64,000 nt of DNA from Flectobacillus sp049240685. Its GTDB lineage: Bacteria > Bacteroidota > Bacteroidia > Cytophagales > Spirosomataceae. Each line of letters starts with the position of its first letter. Within the stretch, counting starts at the first letter, position 1. The DNA lies in the NCBI RefSeq assembly GCF_049240685.1, contig NZ_JBMLSD010000425.1, forward strand, positions 60,149 to 124,148, in the 5' to 3' direction. Positions 9,276 through 18,786 of the stretch are shown in pieces. Made by a program: the position numbers and the translations under genes. Below the pieces are notes generated by a model. The model was not told where the DNA came from. It made no database searches and saw nothing but the letters and a program-made list of their open reading frames with translations.

Positions 9276-9659
9276 TTAGATTTTGGGAGGTTGAAAAATC
9301 CCAAGAAGAGGAGAACCGTATTTCGGCTCTAAATAAGAGAAAGAATGGAGCTTAGGAAGCTCTTCAAAAGAGCTATTTCCTGAAAAGTCAACAGGATTGT
9401 TATCGAAGAAAAGTACAATTTCGGGCATTTTTTCTAATTTCTCAGAGGTTGCTTTTTGTTCTTTCTCTTCTTCAGCCTTTAACTTTTTTGCTAAAAAACA
9501 TTTACCATCACAATGAAGCTGGGGTCTGTTTTTATTGATACAAAGTTCTTTGGCAATATAACTCTTGTTGACTTGGTAATACACCACAAAACTCCACTTG
9601 CTAAACAACGGTATGTTTAGTAAAAACAGTAGAAGTATTGCTATGACTTTGTTTACCAT
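9276..9659 (-). CDS. Three-Cys membrane-anchored small protein of the copper cluster
   Basis: A 127-residue protein with one N-terminal hydrophobic helix (about 3-28), a conserved block with Cys40, Cys50 and Cys54 (C-INKNRPQLHCDGKC), a Lys/Glu-rich segment and a Pro-containing tail. I recognise this CxNKxRPxLxCxGKC pattern as a recurring small protein near copper and haem genes in Bacteroidota, but know no proven function. The Cys/His block suggests metal or haem handling on the periplasmic side. It is the first gene of the minus-strand group, about 160 bp upstream of peroxidase copy 2. A TATCTTTG box at 9664-9671 (minus strand) lies right before the start codon and could drive a nearly leaderless transcript. 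Confidence 0.7.
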   Translation of the reverse strand: MVNKVIAILLLFLLNIPLFSKWSFVVYYQVNKSYIAKELCINKNRPQLHCDGKCFLAKKLKAEEEKEQKATSEKLEKMPEIVLFFDNNPVDFSGNSSFEELPKLHSFSYLEPKYGSPLLGIFQPPKI

Positions 9660-9893
9660 GGCGCAAAGATAAACCAGTAATTTGAGTCATACTACGTTTT
9701 TTTCAAAAAATGACAAGAATCAGGAATTGACCGAACCGATACTTGTATTTGGATTTTGCGTTGAATAAAGTAGTATTTTTACAAATTGAATTGAGGATTT
9801 ATGGCGTTTTATTCTTTCTAGATTTATTAACGGCAAATCTCCTTTTTTGTTATGATTTAGCCATAATAATCCTGTTTTGACTTACTTTAACAG

Positions 9894-10589
9894 TTACTGT
9901 AATGCCTTAATATTGTTGATATATTTCTTCCCAACAGGTAGCTCAATTTTAGACAATAAAACTTTCGAGTGATGGAATCCAGTGATTTTCTGTTTATTAA
10001 CAATATAGGAATTATGAATTCTCACAAAACACTGTTCTGATAGCTTATTTTCAATTCCTCTTAAATTACTTCTTGTAAGAATAGGATATGTTTTATCATG
10101 AATATAAATCTTCACATAGTCTTTTAGCCCCTCAATGTATAGAATTTCGTCATAAAATATCTTCACTTTTTTGTACTCAGCATTTACGATGATATACTGA
10201 GGTAATTCCTCAGCAAGTGGCAATTCTCTCAACTTGAGTCTATCTTCTACCTTTTTAAGGGCTATCGCTATTCGCTCTTTCCGAATAGGTTTTACCAAAT
10301 AATCTACCGCATCTAATTCAAACCCTTCGACAGCATATTGATTGTAAGCTGTAGTAAAAATTACCAAAGGAGGCTTTTCCAAGGTCTTTACAAACTGAGT
10401 TCCAAGTATTTCAGGCATTTGAATATCAGAAAATAAAACATCTACCTCATTTGCTTCCAAGAACGCCAAAGCATCATTAGCATCATAAAATTTTGCCAAT
10501 ACCTCTACCTCAGAAAATTGCAATAAGTCATCTTCTAAAATATTAAGCGCAAATGGCTCATCATCTAGTAATATACATCTAATTTTCAT
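9894..10589 (-). CDS. LytTR-family response regulator
   Basis: A 231-residue two-domain regulator: a receiver domain (about 1-120, acidic DD at 9-10, phospho-acceptor Asp55 in LFSDIQMPE, Lys in LVKPI) and a C-terminal LytTR DNA-binding domain (about 135-230, YIEGLKDYVKIY and FVRIHNSYIVN motifs). The start overlaps the end of the histidine kinase gene by 11 bp, so the two are co-transcribed and translationally coupled. The target is unknown; the nearest candidate is the divergent TonB receptor at 11921. Confidence 0.93.
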   Translation of the reverse strand: MKIRCILLDDEPFALNILEDDLLQFSEVEVLAKFYDANDALAFLEANEVDVLFSDIQMPEILGTQFVKTLEKPPLVIFTTAYNQYAVEGFELDAVDYLVKPIRKERIAIALKKVEDRLKLRELPLAEELPQYIIVNAEYKKVKIFYDEILYIEGLKDYVKIYIHDKTYPILTRSNLRGIENKLSEQCFVRIHNSYIVNKQKITGFHHSKVLLSKIELPVGKKYINNIKALQ

Positions 10590-11613
10590 CTAAAATAAGC
10601 TCTAATTGTACCTCAAAATAATTATTTTGATTCCTAATTTCTAGGTAATATTTATTGGGGTAGAGTAACTCTAATCTTCGTTTGATATTGCTCAAACCAA
10701 TGCCTTCGGTATTGAGAGTGGCCTTTTGTAAGAGTATTTTATTTTTTGATAAAAACAAAATACCCTTGTCTGTATTCTGTAAGGTAAAGACGATTTCGGG
10801 AGAGTTTTTGCTATCTACACCATATTTAAAAGCATTTTCAACAAAATGAATAAACAGCAAAGGGGCGATGCTGTAATTCTTGACAGATGAAGATACCTGA
10901 AACTCTACACTTCCTTCAATCGGTAGACGAAGCGCTTGTAACTCGATGTAATTTCTGAGATGTTCAATTTCTTTATTAATCTCAACATTCGAATCGCTTA
11001 CTTCATAAATGATATACCGAAGTATTTCTGACAGCTTGATAATCGTATCTTCTGAGTTTGGATGACTTTTTCGGACAAGCCAGCGAATGTTATTGAGCGT
11101 ATTAAACAAAAAATGAGGACTAATTTGAAGTTTTAGCATATTGAGTTCAGCTACGGTCTTCTCCAATTCCATTTGTTTAAATAGTTCTTTTTGTCGTGCT
11201 TGCTCATTATACAAAAACAACATCGTACTTGCCAAAATACAAACGGTATAAAAAAACAAAGGCCCAATTACTCTAGCAAATAAGAAATCCAGAGTACCTA
11301 CTTTTACGGGATGTGGTGGTCCCATAAACGAAATTAAATAATTGATACCCGCATAAGTCAATCCTCCAACCAGTAAAATACTAAAGTATTTCCATCTTTT
11401 AACAGAGAAGAAAAGCTTTGGCCCAATATAAAGTAGATGCGAATAAAAAATAATCGCCCAAACAATCATGTTGGTTGTATGAGTCTTGAAGAAAGCAAAA
11501 TCAAGCCTTTGAAGCTTGCTGGGCTCATACAAGAAAATAATATACGGAAACAAATACAGAATTGTCCACGTAAGAATATGTCCTATGTATGGTTTAATAA
11601 CTTGTTTAATCAT
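10579..11613 (-). CDS. LytS/YehU-type sensor histidine kinase
   Basis: A 344-residue membrane kinase. Four membrane helices occupy about residues 10-135, followed by a coiled linker, the His_kinase block with phospho-acceptor His167 (QISPHFLFNTLNNIRW) and a C-terminal ATPase domain (FVENAFKYG and GIGLSNIKRRL). It has no recognisable extracytoplasmic sensor domain, so any signal is likely read within the membrane or through partners. It pairs with the overlapping LytTR regulator. Confidence 0.92.
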   Translation of the reverse strand: MIKQVIKPYIGHILTWTILYLFPYIIFLYEPSKLQRLDFAFFKTHTTNMIVWAIIFYSHLLYIGPKLFFSVKRWKYFSILLVGGLTYAGINYLISFMGPPHPVKVGTLDFLFARVIGPLFFYTVCILASTMLFLYNEQARQKELFKQMELEKTVAELNMLKLQISPHFLFNTLNNIRWLVRKSHPNSEDTIIKLSEILRYIIYEVSDSNVEINKEIEHLRNYIELQALRLPIEGSVEFQVSSSVKNYSIAPLLFIHFVENAFKYGVDSKNSPEIVFTLQNTDKGILFLSKNKILLQKATLNTEGIGLSNIKRRLELLYPNKYYLEIRNQNNYFEVQLELILDEN

Positions 11614-11920
11614 CTGGTTTGTATGATTGAGATAAATAGCAGAATGGCTAATTACCAGTTTTTCGAGCCTTGAATATAAAAACTATCCTATTTCGCAGTA
11701 AAGCGGCACAGCGCAGATTTATTCTGAGAGCAAACTTAGTGAATAGATTGAAATCCTCTAAGTCAATCCATATACAGTTCACATCATTGCGTCTACAGCC
11801 AAATGGAATTTACATAAATAGCCTCCAAATTTGAACTATCAATCGCAAGTAAAATCAATTTTTCAAAATGAAGTAGGTAAAATTAACCTCCAATAAACTT
11901 TTCAATTAACTCTATCAATC
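11614..11920. other. Divergent intergenic region, no gene seen
   Basis: This separates the sensor kinase (minus) from the TonB receptor (plus) and must hold both promoters. I see no exact TAnnTTTG box with a good -33 partner, no long palindrome and no small gene. LytTR regulators bind short direct repeats that are hard to call by eye. Confidence 0.5.
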
Positions 11921-14521
11921 ATGAACAAGATATTCACAATAATGTTGGTGCTTCTCGCTATGACGGGAATTGCCCAGATGCCTTCGGGTGGCGCTGGCAA
12001 AATGCCAGAATGGAAAGCGTACGGTAAAATAGTAGACGAACAAGGTAAACCCGTAGAGTTTGCTTCTGTAGTTGTCTTGAAATCCGTATTTGATAAAGAT
12101 ACCAAAAAAGAGAAGGATGTTTTGGTAAAAGCCATGCAAACTGAATTAAATGGTGACTTTAGTTTTTCAGGTCTTCCCATGATGGCAAAGTTAAAGCTCA
12201 AAATTAGCTCGGTAGGCTACAAAACCCTAGAAATGCCCTTGGCTGTATCTATGCCAAAAATGGAGGGTGGTGCTCCCAAACCTGGTCAACAACCAGACCC
12301 TGCCATGATGGCGAAAATGCTGGCTGCTATGGACAAAGATTTAGGGAACATCAAATTAGCCTCCGAGTCTACACTTCTTGAGGGTGTGACTGTCAATGGC
12401 TCTAAGCCATTATTAGAAATGGATATCGACAAAAAAAGTTTTAACGTTTCTAAAAACCTAGTTACCTCTGGAGGAACTGCGGTAGACATCATGCGCAATA
12501 TTCCTTCATTACAGGTAGATATTGATGGTAATGTAAAATTAAGAAATGCCTCACCTGTTTTGTTTATCGATGGTCGTCCGACTACCCTAACCCTCGACCA
12601 AATTCCTGCCGATGCAATAGAAAAGGTAGAAGTAATCACGAATCCATCTGCCAAATATGATGCCTCTGGAAGTACAGCAGGTATCTTGAATTTGGTATTG
12701 AAGAAAAATAAAAAAAGTGGTTATAATGGCATGGTAAACGTGGGTGCTGACCGTTTTGGTGGCTCTAATATTATGGGAAACCTTAGTGTACGTCAAAATA
12801 AAGTAAACGTAACAATGATGTTTATGAATATGCGTATGCGTAACAACGTTACTGGTAATAGCGACCGCTCAAGCTCCATAGGTGGAACCCAATCCAGTAT
12901 TGCTCAGGATATTAATAGCAAAACAAAAGGCAATATGACTTTTGGTCGTTTAGGCATGGACTATTATGTATCGAACCGTGCGACACTTTCGGTAGCGGGC
13001 TTCTTTGGACAAGGGAATTTTGACCCAACCGAAGACTTGAAAATTACAACAAAAACCAACGGATTAACCAGCTTGAGCAATAGACTTTCGAACACCGAAA
13101 GAGCCTTCAAACCAAGAGGTTTGCAATTAGGATTCAAGCAAAACTTTAAAACAGAAGGTGAGGAGCTTTCTGCCGATTTGAACTACTTTGGTGGCAACAA
13201 CTCTTCCAATGCGGTTTACTCTACCAATTATTTTAATGCACAAAATGCCATTACTGGAAATCAAATCCAGAAAAATATTGGAGAAGGGAACAATAAAGTC
13301 TTGACGGTACAAACAGATTATGTAAAACCATTAAAAGGAAAGATTACGTTAGAAACAGGCGCAAAAATCCAAATTAATTATAACAAAAACCTGAATAACA
13401 ATACCTTGAAGGCAGTAGGCTCTGATGTTTACAAAGATATCACGTCTGCTTCGGTGAATTATGAAGGTGAAAATTATGTGTATGCTGCCTATGTTTCATT
13501 TGCTGGAAAATTGCCAAAATTGTTTTCTTACAAAGTTGGCTTACGTGGCGAAAGCTCAAAATATAATGGTTCTCTTTTAGCCAACAATCAAAAATTTAGT
13601 AACGAATATCCAATCAGCTTGTTTCCTTCGGTATTCTTAACAAGAGAATTGTCTAAAACAGATCAATTGCAATTGAGCGTAACAAGACGTGTTAACAGAC
13701 CTAACTTTTTCCAACAGATTCCATACATTGACTATAGCGACAGCTTGAATATTACAAGAGGAAACCCAGACTTAGTTCCTGAATTTACTACCTCAAGCGA
13801 AATCTCCTACAGTCACTCAAAAGGTAATTCAACCTTCTTGGCATCAGGCTATTATAAGTACACCAACAACCTTATTACAAGATATTTGAGCCAAGAAATC
13901 AACCCTATTAGTGGCAAAACAGACTTGATTAATACCTATATCAACGCCAATTCGAGCGTTACCTATGGTACAGAGTTTACATTTACGACTAAATTAAAGG
14001 CATTTTGGGATTTGACTGCAAATTTGAACTTCTATAACTCAAAAATAAACACAGATAACGTAGAAAACGCACAGGCAACAGATGCCCTTTGGACAGTGTT
14101 TGGTAAAATCAACAATAACTTTACCTTACCCAAAAAATGGGTTATCCAGCTTTCTGGCGATTATCAAGGCAAAACCAATATGCCTATTACGCAAAATCAA
14201 GGTTTTGGGCCTCCAATGAGTCAGGCGCAAAGTTCATCACAAGGATATATCAAGCCTTTTTATGGAGTTGACATAGCTATTAAGAAAAGTTTCTTGAAAA
14301 ACGATATTGCCTCGGCAACACTTTCGGTAAACGATATTTTCAGAACAAGAGGAAATACGCAAGTATCTTACGGCGAAGGATTTACACAAACTTACTATCG
14401 TTTGAACAACCCACAATTGGTGAGATTGAACCTCTCCATTCGTTTCGGACAGATGGATATGAGCATATTTAAGAGAAGTTCTAAAAATGCCTCATCGATG
14501 GAAGGGATGCAAATGCAGTAG
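11921..14521 (+). CDS. TonB-dependent receptor with CarboxypepD-reg-like N-terminus
   Basis: An 866-residue outer-membrane receptor. It has a signal peptide (1-19), a carboxypeptidase-regulatory-like beta domain (about 32-115, GKIVDEQGKPVEFASV), a TonB plug (about 150-265, with NIPSLQVD and VEVITNPSAKYDASG), then an outer-membrane beta-barrel of the OMP_b-brl_3 type to the C-terminus. The first mature residues, the linker around 90-130 and the very C-terminus are rich in Met. It is divergent from the LytS/LytTR pair and about 2 kb from the copper cluster, so a metal or metal-chelate ligand is possible, but this is inference. It lacks the SusC length and a SusD partner, so polysaccharide import is unlikely. 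Confidence 0.9.
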   Translation: MNKIFTIMLVLLAMTGIAQMPSGGAGKMPEWKAYGKIVDEQGKPVEFASVVVLKSVFDKDTKKEKDVLVKAMQTELNGDFSFSGLPMMAKLKLKISSVGYKTLEMPLAVSMPKMEGGAPKPGQQPDPAMMAKMLAAMDKDLGNIKLASESTLLEGVTVNGSKPLLEMDIDKKSFNVSKNLVTSGGTAVDIMRNIPSLQVDIDGNVKLRNASPVLFIDGRPTTLTLDQIPADAIEKVEVITNPSAKYDASGSTAGILNLVLKKNKKSGYNGMVNVGADRFGGSNIMGNLSVRQNKVNVTMMFMNMRMRNNVTGNSDRSSSIGGTQSSIAQDINSKTKGNMTFGRLGMDYYVSNRATLSVAGFFGQGNFDPTEDLKITTKTNGLTSLSNRLSNTERAFKPRGLQLGFKQNFKTEGEELSADLNYFGGNNSSNAVYSTNYFNAQNAITGNQIQKNIGEGNNKVLTVQTDYVKPLKGKITLETGAKIQINYNKNLNNNTLKAVGSDVYKDITSASVNYEGENYVYAAYVSFAGKLPKLFSYKVGLRGESSKYNGSLLANNQKFSNEYPISLFPSVFLTRELSKTDQLQLSVTRRVNRPNFFQQIPYIDYSDSLNITRGNPDLVPEFTTSSEISYSHSKGNSTFLASGYYKYTNNLITRYLSQEINPISGKTDLINTYINANSSVTYGTEFTFTTKLKAFWDLTANLNFYNSKINTDNVENAQATDALWTVFGKINNNFTLPKKWVIQLSGDYQGKTNMPITQNQGFGPPMSQAQSSSQGYIKPFYGVDIAIKKSFLKNDIASATLSVNDIFRTRGNTQVSYGEGFTQTYYRLNNPQLVRLNLSIRFGQMDMSIFKRSSKNASSMEGMQMQ

Positions 14522-14587
14522 TTTTTTGGATAATAAATCATAGAAATAGTGACAAGGTGTATTATCTGATATTGTAATGCACTGAAT

Positions 14588-14619
14588 AAACCACCGCGCA
14601 TTTTGTACGGTGGTTTTTT
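14588..14619 (+). terminator. Intrinsic terminator after the TonB receptor
   Basis: Arms 14588-14596 (AAACCACCG) and 14608-14616 (CGGTGGTTT) pair perfectly and are followed by a T tract on the plus strand, about 70 bp after the receptor stop. Confidence 0.88.
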
Positions 14620-14732
14620 GTTTGGCTTTGAGTAGCAAGCTTTGGAATACAAGCTAAAATCGAGTTCAGTTTTGAGGACAACCTATTTTAGGCAAGGACA
14701 AAGGACAATTCATCACTCAAAATTCCAAACTA

Positions 14733-15602
14733 CTAATTGATTCCTTGCTCGCTGAGGATATTCTTTAGAAGTGGTTCTAAATCTTCCTTTTTAGTTTGTG
14801 AACTTATATGCTTGGTAAGATTATCATAAATAGATTGGTCGGCAATTTGGTCTATTTGGTAGGTTAATACTTTAATCAGTCTCAAATATTTTCTTCTTTG
14901 ATACCACACAAAACCAATAATTAGCAATGCAGCCAAAGTAATACCGCCAATAATCATGGATGCCTGACGTTGCACAAAAGGGATATCTTTATGTACGATT
15001 TTATCAATGCGACTGGTAAGAGTATCTATTGTTGGTTGTAAAGTATTATTGACCAATTGCTGGGTACGCACGGAAGTTTTTTCACTTAAAATATTGCCAA
15101 TAATAGAATCCAATTTTGCTTTCGACGCTGGACTATTCATTGAATCCAAGGCATTTTGTAACATATTGGTCAAAAGTCTTTGCGAATTTTTGTCGAGTGT
15201 TCGCATGATTTTGGCAACCAATTCATCTGTGAATTTCAAATCTCCTTTGAGTCTTCCAATTTGCCAATGTAGATTATCCCCTAGCTTTGTCAACTGAATA
15301 TTTGTTGTATCTCCCGCAATGGCAATCGCATGAATGAGTTTTTCGATATCAGGATTTAAGGTATCGGCAAATCCCTTTATACTCGACGCAGCGTGTGGAA
15401 GAGCTTTGGTAGCACCTAGCACTAAGTTTTCACCTACTTTTGACGATAAATTACTCAAGGCAGGTTCGGCTTTGTTGAGGGGTTTGGTCAAATCAATTTT
15501 GTCAACCTCATTTTTGAGAACATTACAGGAGGCAAAAAGAATGGACAAAATTATGGCTAAAACAGACTGCTTTAGCAAAGAAAGTGGTAGTAGGTGTTTC
15601 AT
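14733..15602 (-). CDS. Lipoprotein with C-terminal membrane helix, unknown
   Basis: A 289-residue protein with a lipobox (ILFASC, Cys26), a long helical, Leu/Ser/Asn-rich region and one membrane helix near residues 216-235, followed by a basic cytosolic-type tail of about 55 residues. The mix of a lipid anchor and a transmembrane helix is unusual; if the signal is instead an uncleaved anchor, the protein spans the membrane twice. No family was recognised. It lies downstream of the RND/MMPL gene, but a strong terminator separates them. Confidence 0.6.
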   Translation of the reverse strand: MKHLLPLSLLKQSVLAIILSILFASCNVLKNEVDKIDLTKPLNKAEPALSNLSSKVGENLVLGATKALPHAASSIKGFADTLNPDIEKLIHAIAIAGDTTNIQLTKLGDNLHWQIGRLKGDLKFTDELVAKIMRTLDKNSQRLLTNMLQNALDSMNSPASKAKLDSIIGNILSEKTSVRTQQLVNNTLQPTIDTLTSRIDKIVHKDIPFVQRQASMIIGGITLAALLIIGFVWYQRRKYLRLIKVLTYQIDQIADQSIYDNLTKHISSQTKKEDLEPLLKNILSEQGIN

Positions 15603-15696
15603 GAGAGATTAAAATGTATGTTATGATAGATTTTCTGCAAAATAGGCATTTCAGCATTCATAATACACCAAAATCTATTATTCGGTCAAAAACAAA

Positions 15697-15729
15697 AGAG
15701 GGATGATTGTACAAGACAATCATCCCTCT
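15697..15729 (-). terminator. Terminator after the RND/MMPL gene
   Basis: A perfect 14-bp stem (15697-15710 with 15716-15729, loop ACAAG) lies 28 bp beyond the exporter stop. On the minus strand it is followed by a T-rich flank. Confidence 0.9.
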
Positions 15730-15757
15730 AGTATATTCTATTCTGCTTAAAGCAATC

Positions 15758-18103
15758 TTATTGTTCTTCTAACACTACAGCTTTCGTTTTTCTAACATCC
15801 AATTTTTTACGATTGATGGTAAGCAACAAAGCAGGTAGCAAAATCAAGTTGGTACACATCGCAATCAAAAGTGTAATAGATACCATCACACCCATTGCAG
15901 CGGTACCGCCAAAACTTGAGGCAGCAAATATAGAGAATCCACAGAACAAAATCACGGCTGTATAAATCATACTCAAACCTGTACCAAAAATGGTGTTAGT
16001 AATAGATTCGCGTACACTATTGCCTTTTTCTTCCAATTCTTGACGATAACGAGTCAAGAAATAAACTGTTCCATCTGAGGCAATACCGAAAGTAATACTA
16101 AAGATTAGAATCGTAGAAGGCTTAAAGTGAATATCGAAAAAGCCCATAATTCCCGCTGTCAATGCCAATGGAATCAAACAAGGTAATTTTGATAAAATAA
16201 TGATAGGAATCGAGCGGAAAAGCACCATACCCACCAAAGCAATCAACACAATGGCAATCAACAAACTTTCGTACAAGTTGCCCAACAAGTAGTCATTGCT
16301 TTTCAAAAACACCAAGCTATGTCCTGTCAAGCTTACTTTATATTGGTCTTTCGGAAAAATCTCATCCACTTGTGGCTGGATTTCTTTCATCAATTCTTTG
16401 ATACGTACCGATCCAACATCAGCCATTTGGTAACTGATACGAGTGATACTTTTATCATCGTTCAAAAACGGTTTGATTTGTTTTGAAGCTGATGAAGAAT
16501 CAGTTTGTAGATATTCTGAGAGTTTTGACAACTCAAAAACACTAGGCATAATAAAGTATCGTCCTTCGCCACCTTTATAAGATTGGTATAAGAAACGAAC
16601 CGCCTCAACAATCGATAATGGTTTTGAAAACTCCTTGTATTGCTTCAAACGATTTTGTAAAGATTTTATCTTGTACAAGGTTTCAGCTTGGTTATCAAAT
16701 ACCCCATTCTTATGCTTAGTATCTACCATAATTTCGAAAGGTAAAACACCATTGAAGTTTTCTTCGAAAAAGCGCAAATCAGCATAAATAGGATCTTTTT
16801 TAGGAAGGTCATCTACTACATATCCGATTACATTGATTTTGGTCATACCATAAGCAGATACCAACACAACTACTAAAGCTGTCAAATAAATTGCTGGACG
16901 GTGATTATGAACTGTTTGATCAATCCATGACAAGAAACTTTTTGCCCATTTTCCATCTAAATGCTTCAGATGTTTTACCTTCGGCAAGCCCATATAGTAC
17001 ACCGAAATAGGAACTAACACCAAACATAATACATAAGTAACCATTACATTCAGGGCAGATACAACGCCAAATTCAACCAACAAACTACTGTTAGTAAAAT
17101 AAAACACCCCAAATCCAATGGCAGTAGTCATATTGGCAAGGAAGGTCGATAAACCAATCCCTGTGATCATATTATGAATCGCAAGCTGCTTATCGCCATG
17201 AGCCGACAGTTCTGCTTGGTAGCGATTAATCAAGAAAATACAGTTTGGTACACCAATCACAATCAATAATGGCGGAATCAAACCTGTTAGCATCGTAATC
17301 TTATAACCCATCATTACGAGTGTTCCCACCGAAAATACCACACCAATCAATACCACCAAAATTGATACTAGAGTGAAACGAATAGAGCGGAAGAAAAACC
17401 ATAAAATTGCCGCAGTCACTAGTACGGCCAATCCCATAAACAACTCCATTTCGTGCGATACCTTTTGCATCGTAGCAGTACGAATAAAAGGCATACCCGA
17501 AAGATGAAGCTTAGTATGGTGTTTTTCCTCAAACTGATGTGCTAAATCTCTGATTTCTTGAACTATTGAAATACGTTTCTTTGAGTTCAAAGCTTTCTCA
17601 TTGAAAGTAATCGCCATCAAGGTGGTATTGGTTTTTGTATTAATCACCATACCATCATAGAACTTCAAATTGGCAATTTTTTCCTTAATTGAATCAACCT
17701 CGGCCTGAGACTTTGGTTTTTGAGTCAACAAAGGTTTTACGTCAAAACGCTTGGTTGTCTCGTTGACTTTTAGGTCAATCAAATTTGTTAGAGAGATTAC
17801 ATTTTTGATTCCCTCATGCTTTTTGATCGCCTGCGAAAGGTCATACCAATCGTTAAAATTCTCTAATTTGTATAAGTCAGGCGACTGGTATCCAATCACC
17901 ATAAGGCTACCATCTTCGCCAAATAATTTTCTGAAACGTTGATATTCTTGTTCGATTGGGTCGTTTGCTGGAAGAATACGGGCAAATTCATAAGATAATT
18001 GGATTCGGCTAGCCTGATACCCCATGTAAATGGTTGATACGATAATTAATCCAATCCAAAATAATCTATTTCGGATGATTAGCGCTGCGATTTTATTCCA
18101 CAT
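15758..18103 (-). CDS. RND/MMPL-family exporter
   Basis: A 781-residue integral membrane protein with the duplicated RND layout: helix 1 (about 12-30), a large periplasmic loop (about 35-215), a block of five helices with sterol-sensing-like sequence (about 218-375), helix 7 (about 405-425), a second periplasmic loop and a final helical block (about 610-765). It resembles the MMPL/hydrophobe-exporter group, which moves lipids or hopanoid-like molecules rather than drugs. No membrane fusion protein or outer-membrane channel is adjacent. A strong terminator ends the gene. Confidence 0.9.
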   Translation of the reverse strand: MWNKIAALIIRNRLFWIGLIIVSTIYMGYQASRIQLSYEFARILPANDPIEQEYQRFRKLFGEDGSLMVIGYQSPDLYKLENFNDWYDLSQAIKKHEGIKNVISLTNLIDLKVNETTKRFDVKPLLTQKPKSQAEVDSIKEKIANLKFYDGMVINTKTNTTLMAITFNEKALNSKKRISIVQEIRDLAHQFEEKHHTKLHLSGMPFIRTATMQKVSHEMELFMGLAVLVTAAILWFFFRSIRFTLVSILVVLIGVVFSVGTLVMMGYKITMLTGLIPPLLIVIGVPNCIFLINRYQAELSAHGDKQLAIHNMITGIGLSTFLANMTTAIGFGVFYFTNSSLLVEFGVVSALNVMVTYVLCLVLVPISVYYMGLPKVKHLKHLDGKWAKSFLSWIDQTVHNHRPAIYLTALVVVLVSAYGMTKINVIGYVVDDLPKKDPIYADLRFFEENFNGVLPFEIMVDTKHKNGVFDNQAETLYKIKSLQNRLKQYKEFSKPLSIVEAVRFLYQSYKGGEGRYFIMPSVFELSKLSEYLQTDSSSASKQIKPFLNDDKSITRISYQMADVGSVRIKELMKEIQPQVDEIFPKDQYKVSLTGHSLVFLKSNDYLLGNLYESLLIAIVLIALVGMVLFRSIPIIILSKLPCLIPLALTAGIMGFFDIHFKPSTILIFSITFGIASDGTVYFLTRYRQELEEKGNSVRESITNTIFGTGLSMIYTAVILFCGFSIFAASSFGGTAAMGVMVSITLLIAMCTNLILLPALLLTINRKKLDVRKTKAVVLEEQ

Positions 18104-18253
18104 ATAGTGTAATGTTAAATGATAAGGTTGGCTCTTTTACAACTCCTCAAAAGCTTGAGTTGTTCCATCAAGAGCAGAATTCAGTGATTTGGCTTGTTCC
18201 TAACTGTAAAAATAAATTGTATATCTGAAGAGTTCAGTCGATATACCCAAAAT

Positions 18254-18613
18254 TCATGGAGCATTGATGTCGATATAATATTGGGTTAATAACCGATAAG
18301 GAATGAGAAGAAATATATTACATAACGTAAAAGCATGATAAAATCTTATTGATGCCTGATGAGCATTGAACTTAAGACCAAAGCCTAGTTCGTCATATTC
18401 ATGTAAGATTTTTACTAAGCTTTTAAAACACTTTGAAATGCCTAAAGCAATGTCATCAAAATAGCCATCGACTGGTTCTAAAATGATATTGGTTTCTGGT
18501 TTGCTTTCAATCTGATATTGTAACACAACCTTCCCCGCAATGCCATAATTAATCATTATTATAGCGAGCATCATAGCAAAAGCGGTCAATATGTTACTTT
18601 TAAAATATATCAT
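18254..18613 (-). CDS. Possible small membrane protein, uncertain
   Basis: A 119-codon frame with hydrophobic stretches at about 8-28 and 93-108. No family was recognised and codon use is not decisive. It lies 150 bp upstream of the exporter on the same strand, and no other gene covers this stretch. It may be a real species-specific gene or a chance frame. Confidence 0.35.
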   Translation of the reverse strand: MIYFKSNILTAFAMMLAIIMINYGIAGKVVLQYQIESKPETNIILEPVDGYFDDIALGISKCFKSLVKILHEYDELGFGLKFNAHQASIRFYHAFTLCNIFLLIPYRLLTQYYIDINAP

Positions 18614-18724
18614 GATTTATTACAAAATTAGTGTAGATGTCGGTTTTGCCCAAAAAAATAGGACTTTTCCCTATTTTTTAAATTATAATTATATTTAAAA
18701 TAAAAAAAATTAAATTTTATTGTT

Positions 18725-18763
18725 AACAAAAAATAAAAAAGACAGCTCACACAGAGCTGTCTT
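18725..18763 (-). terminator. Terminator ending the arabinose locus at galM
   Basis: A perfect 10-bp stem (18739-18748 with 18754-18763, loop ACACA) is followed on the minus strand by a long T-rich run, 24 bp after the mutarotase stop. It marks the left end of the arabinose gene group. Confidence 0.92.
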
Positions 18764-18786
18764 CCTTAAAGCATTTTGTATTTTTC

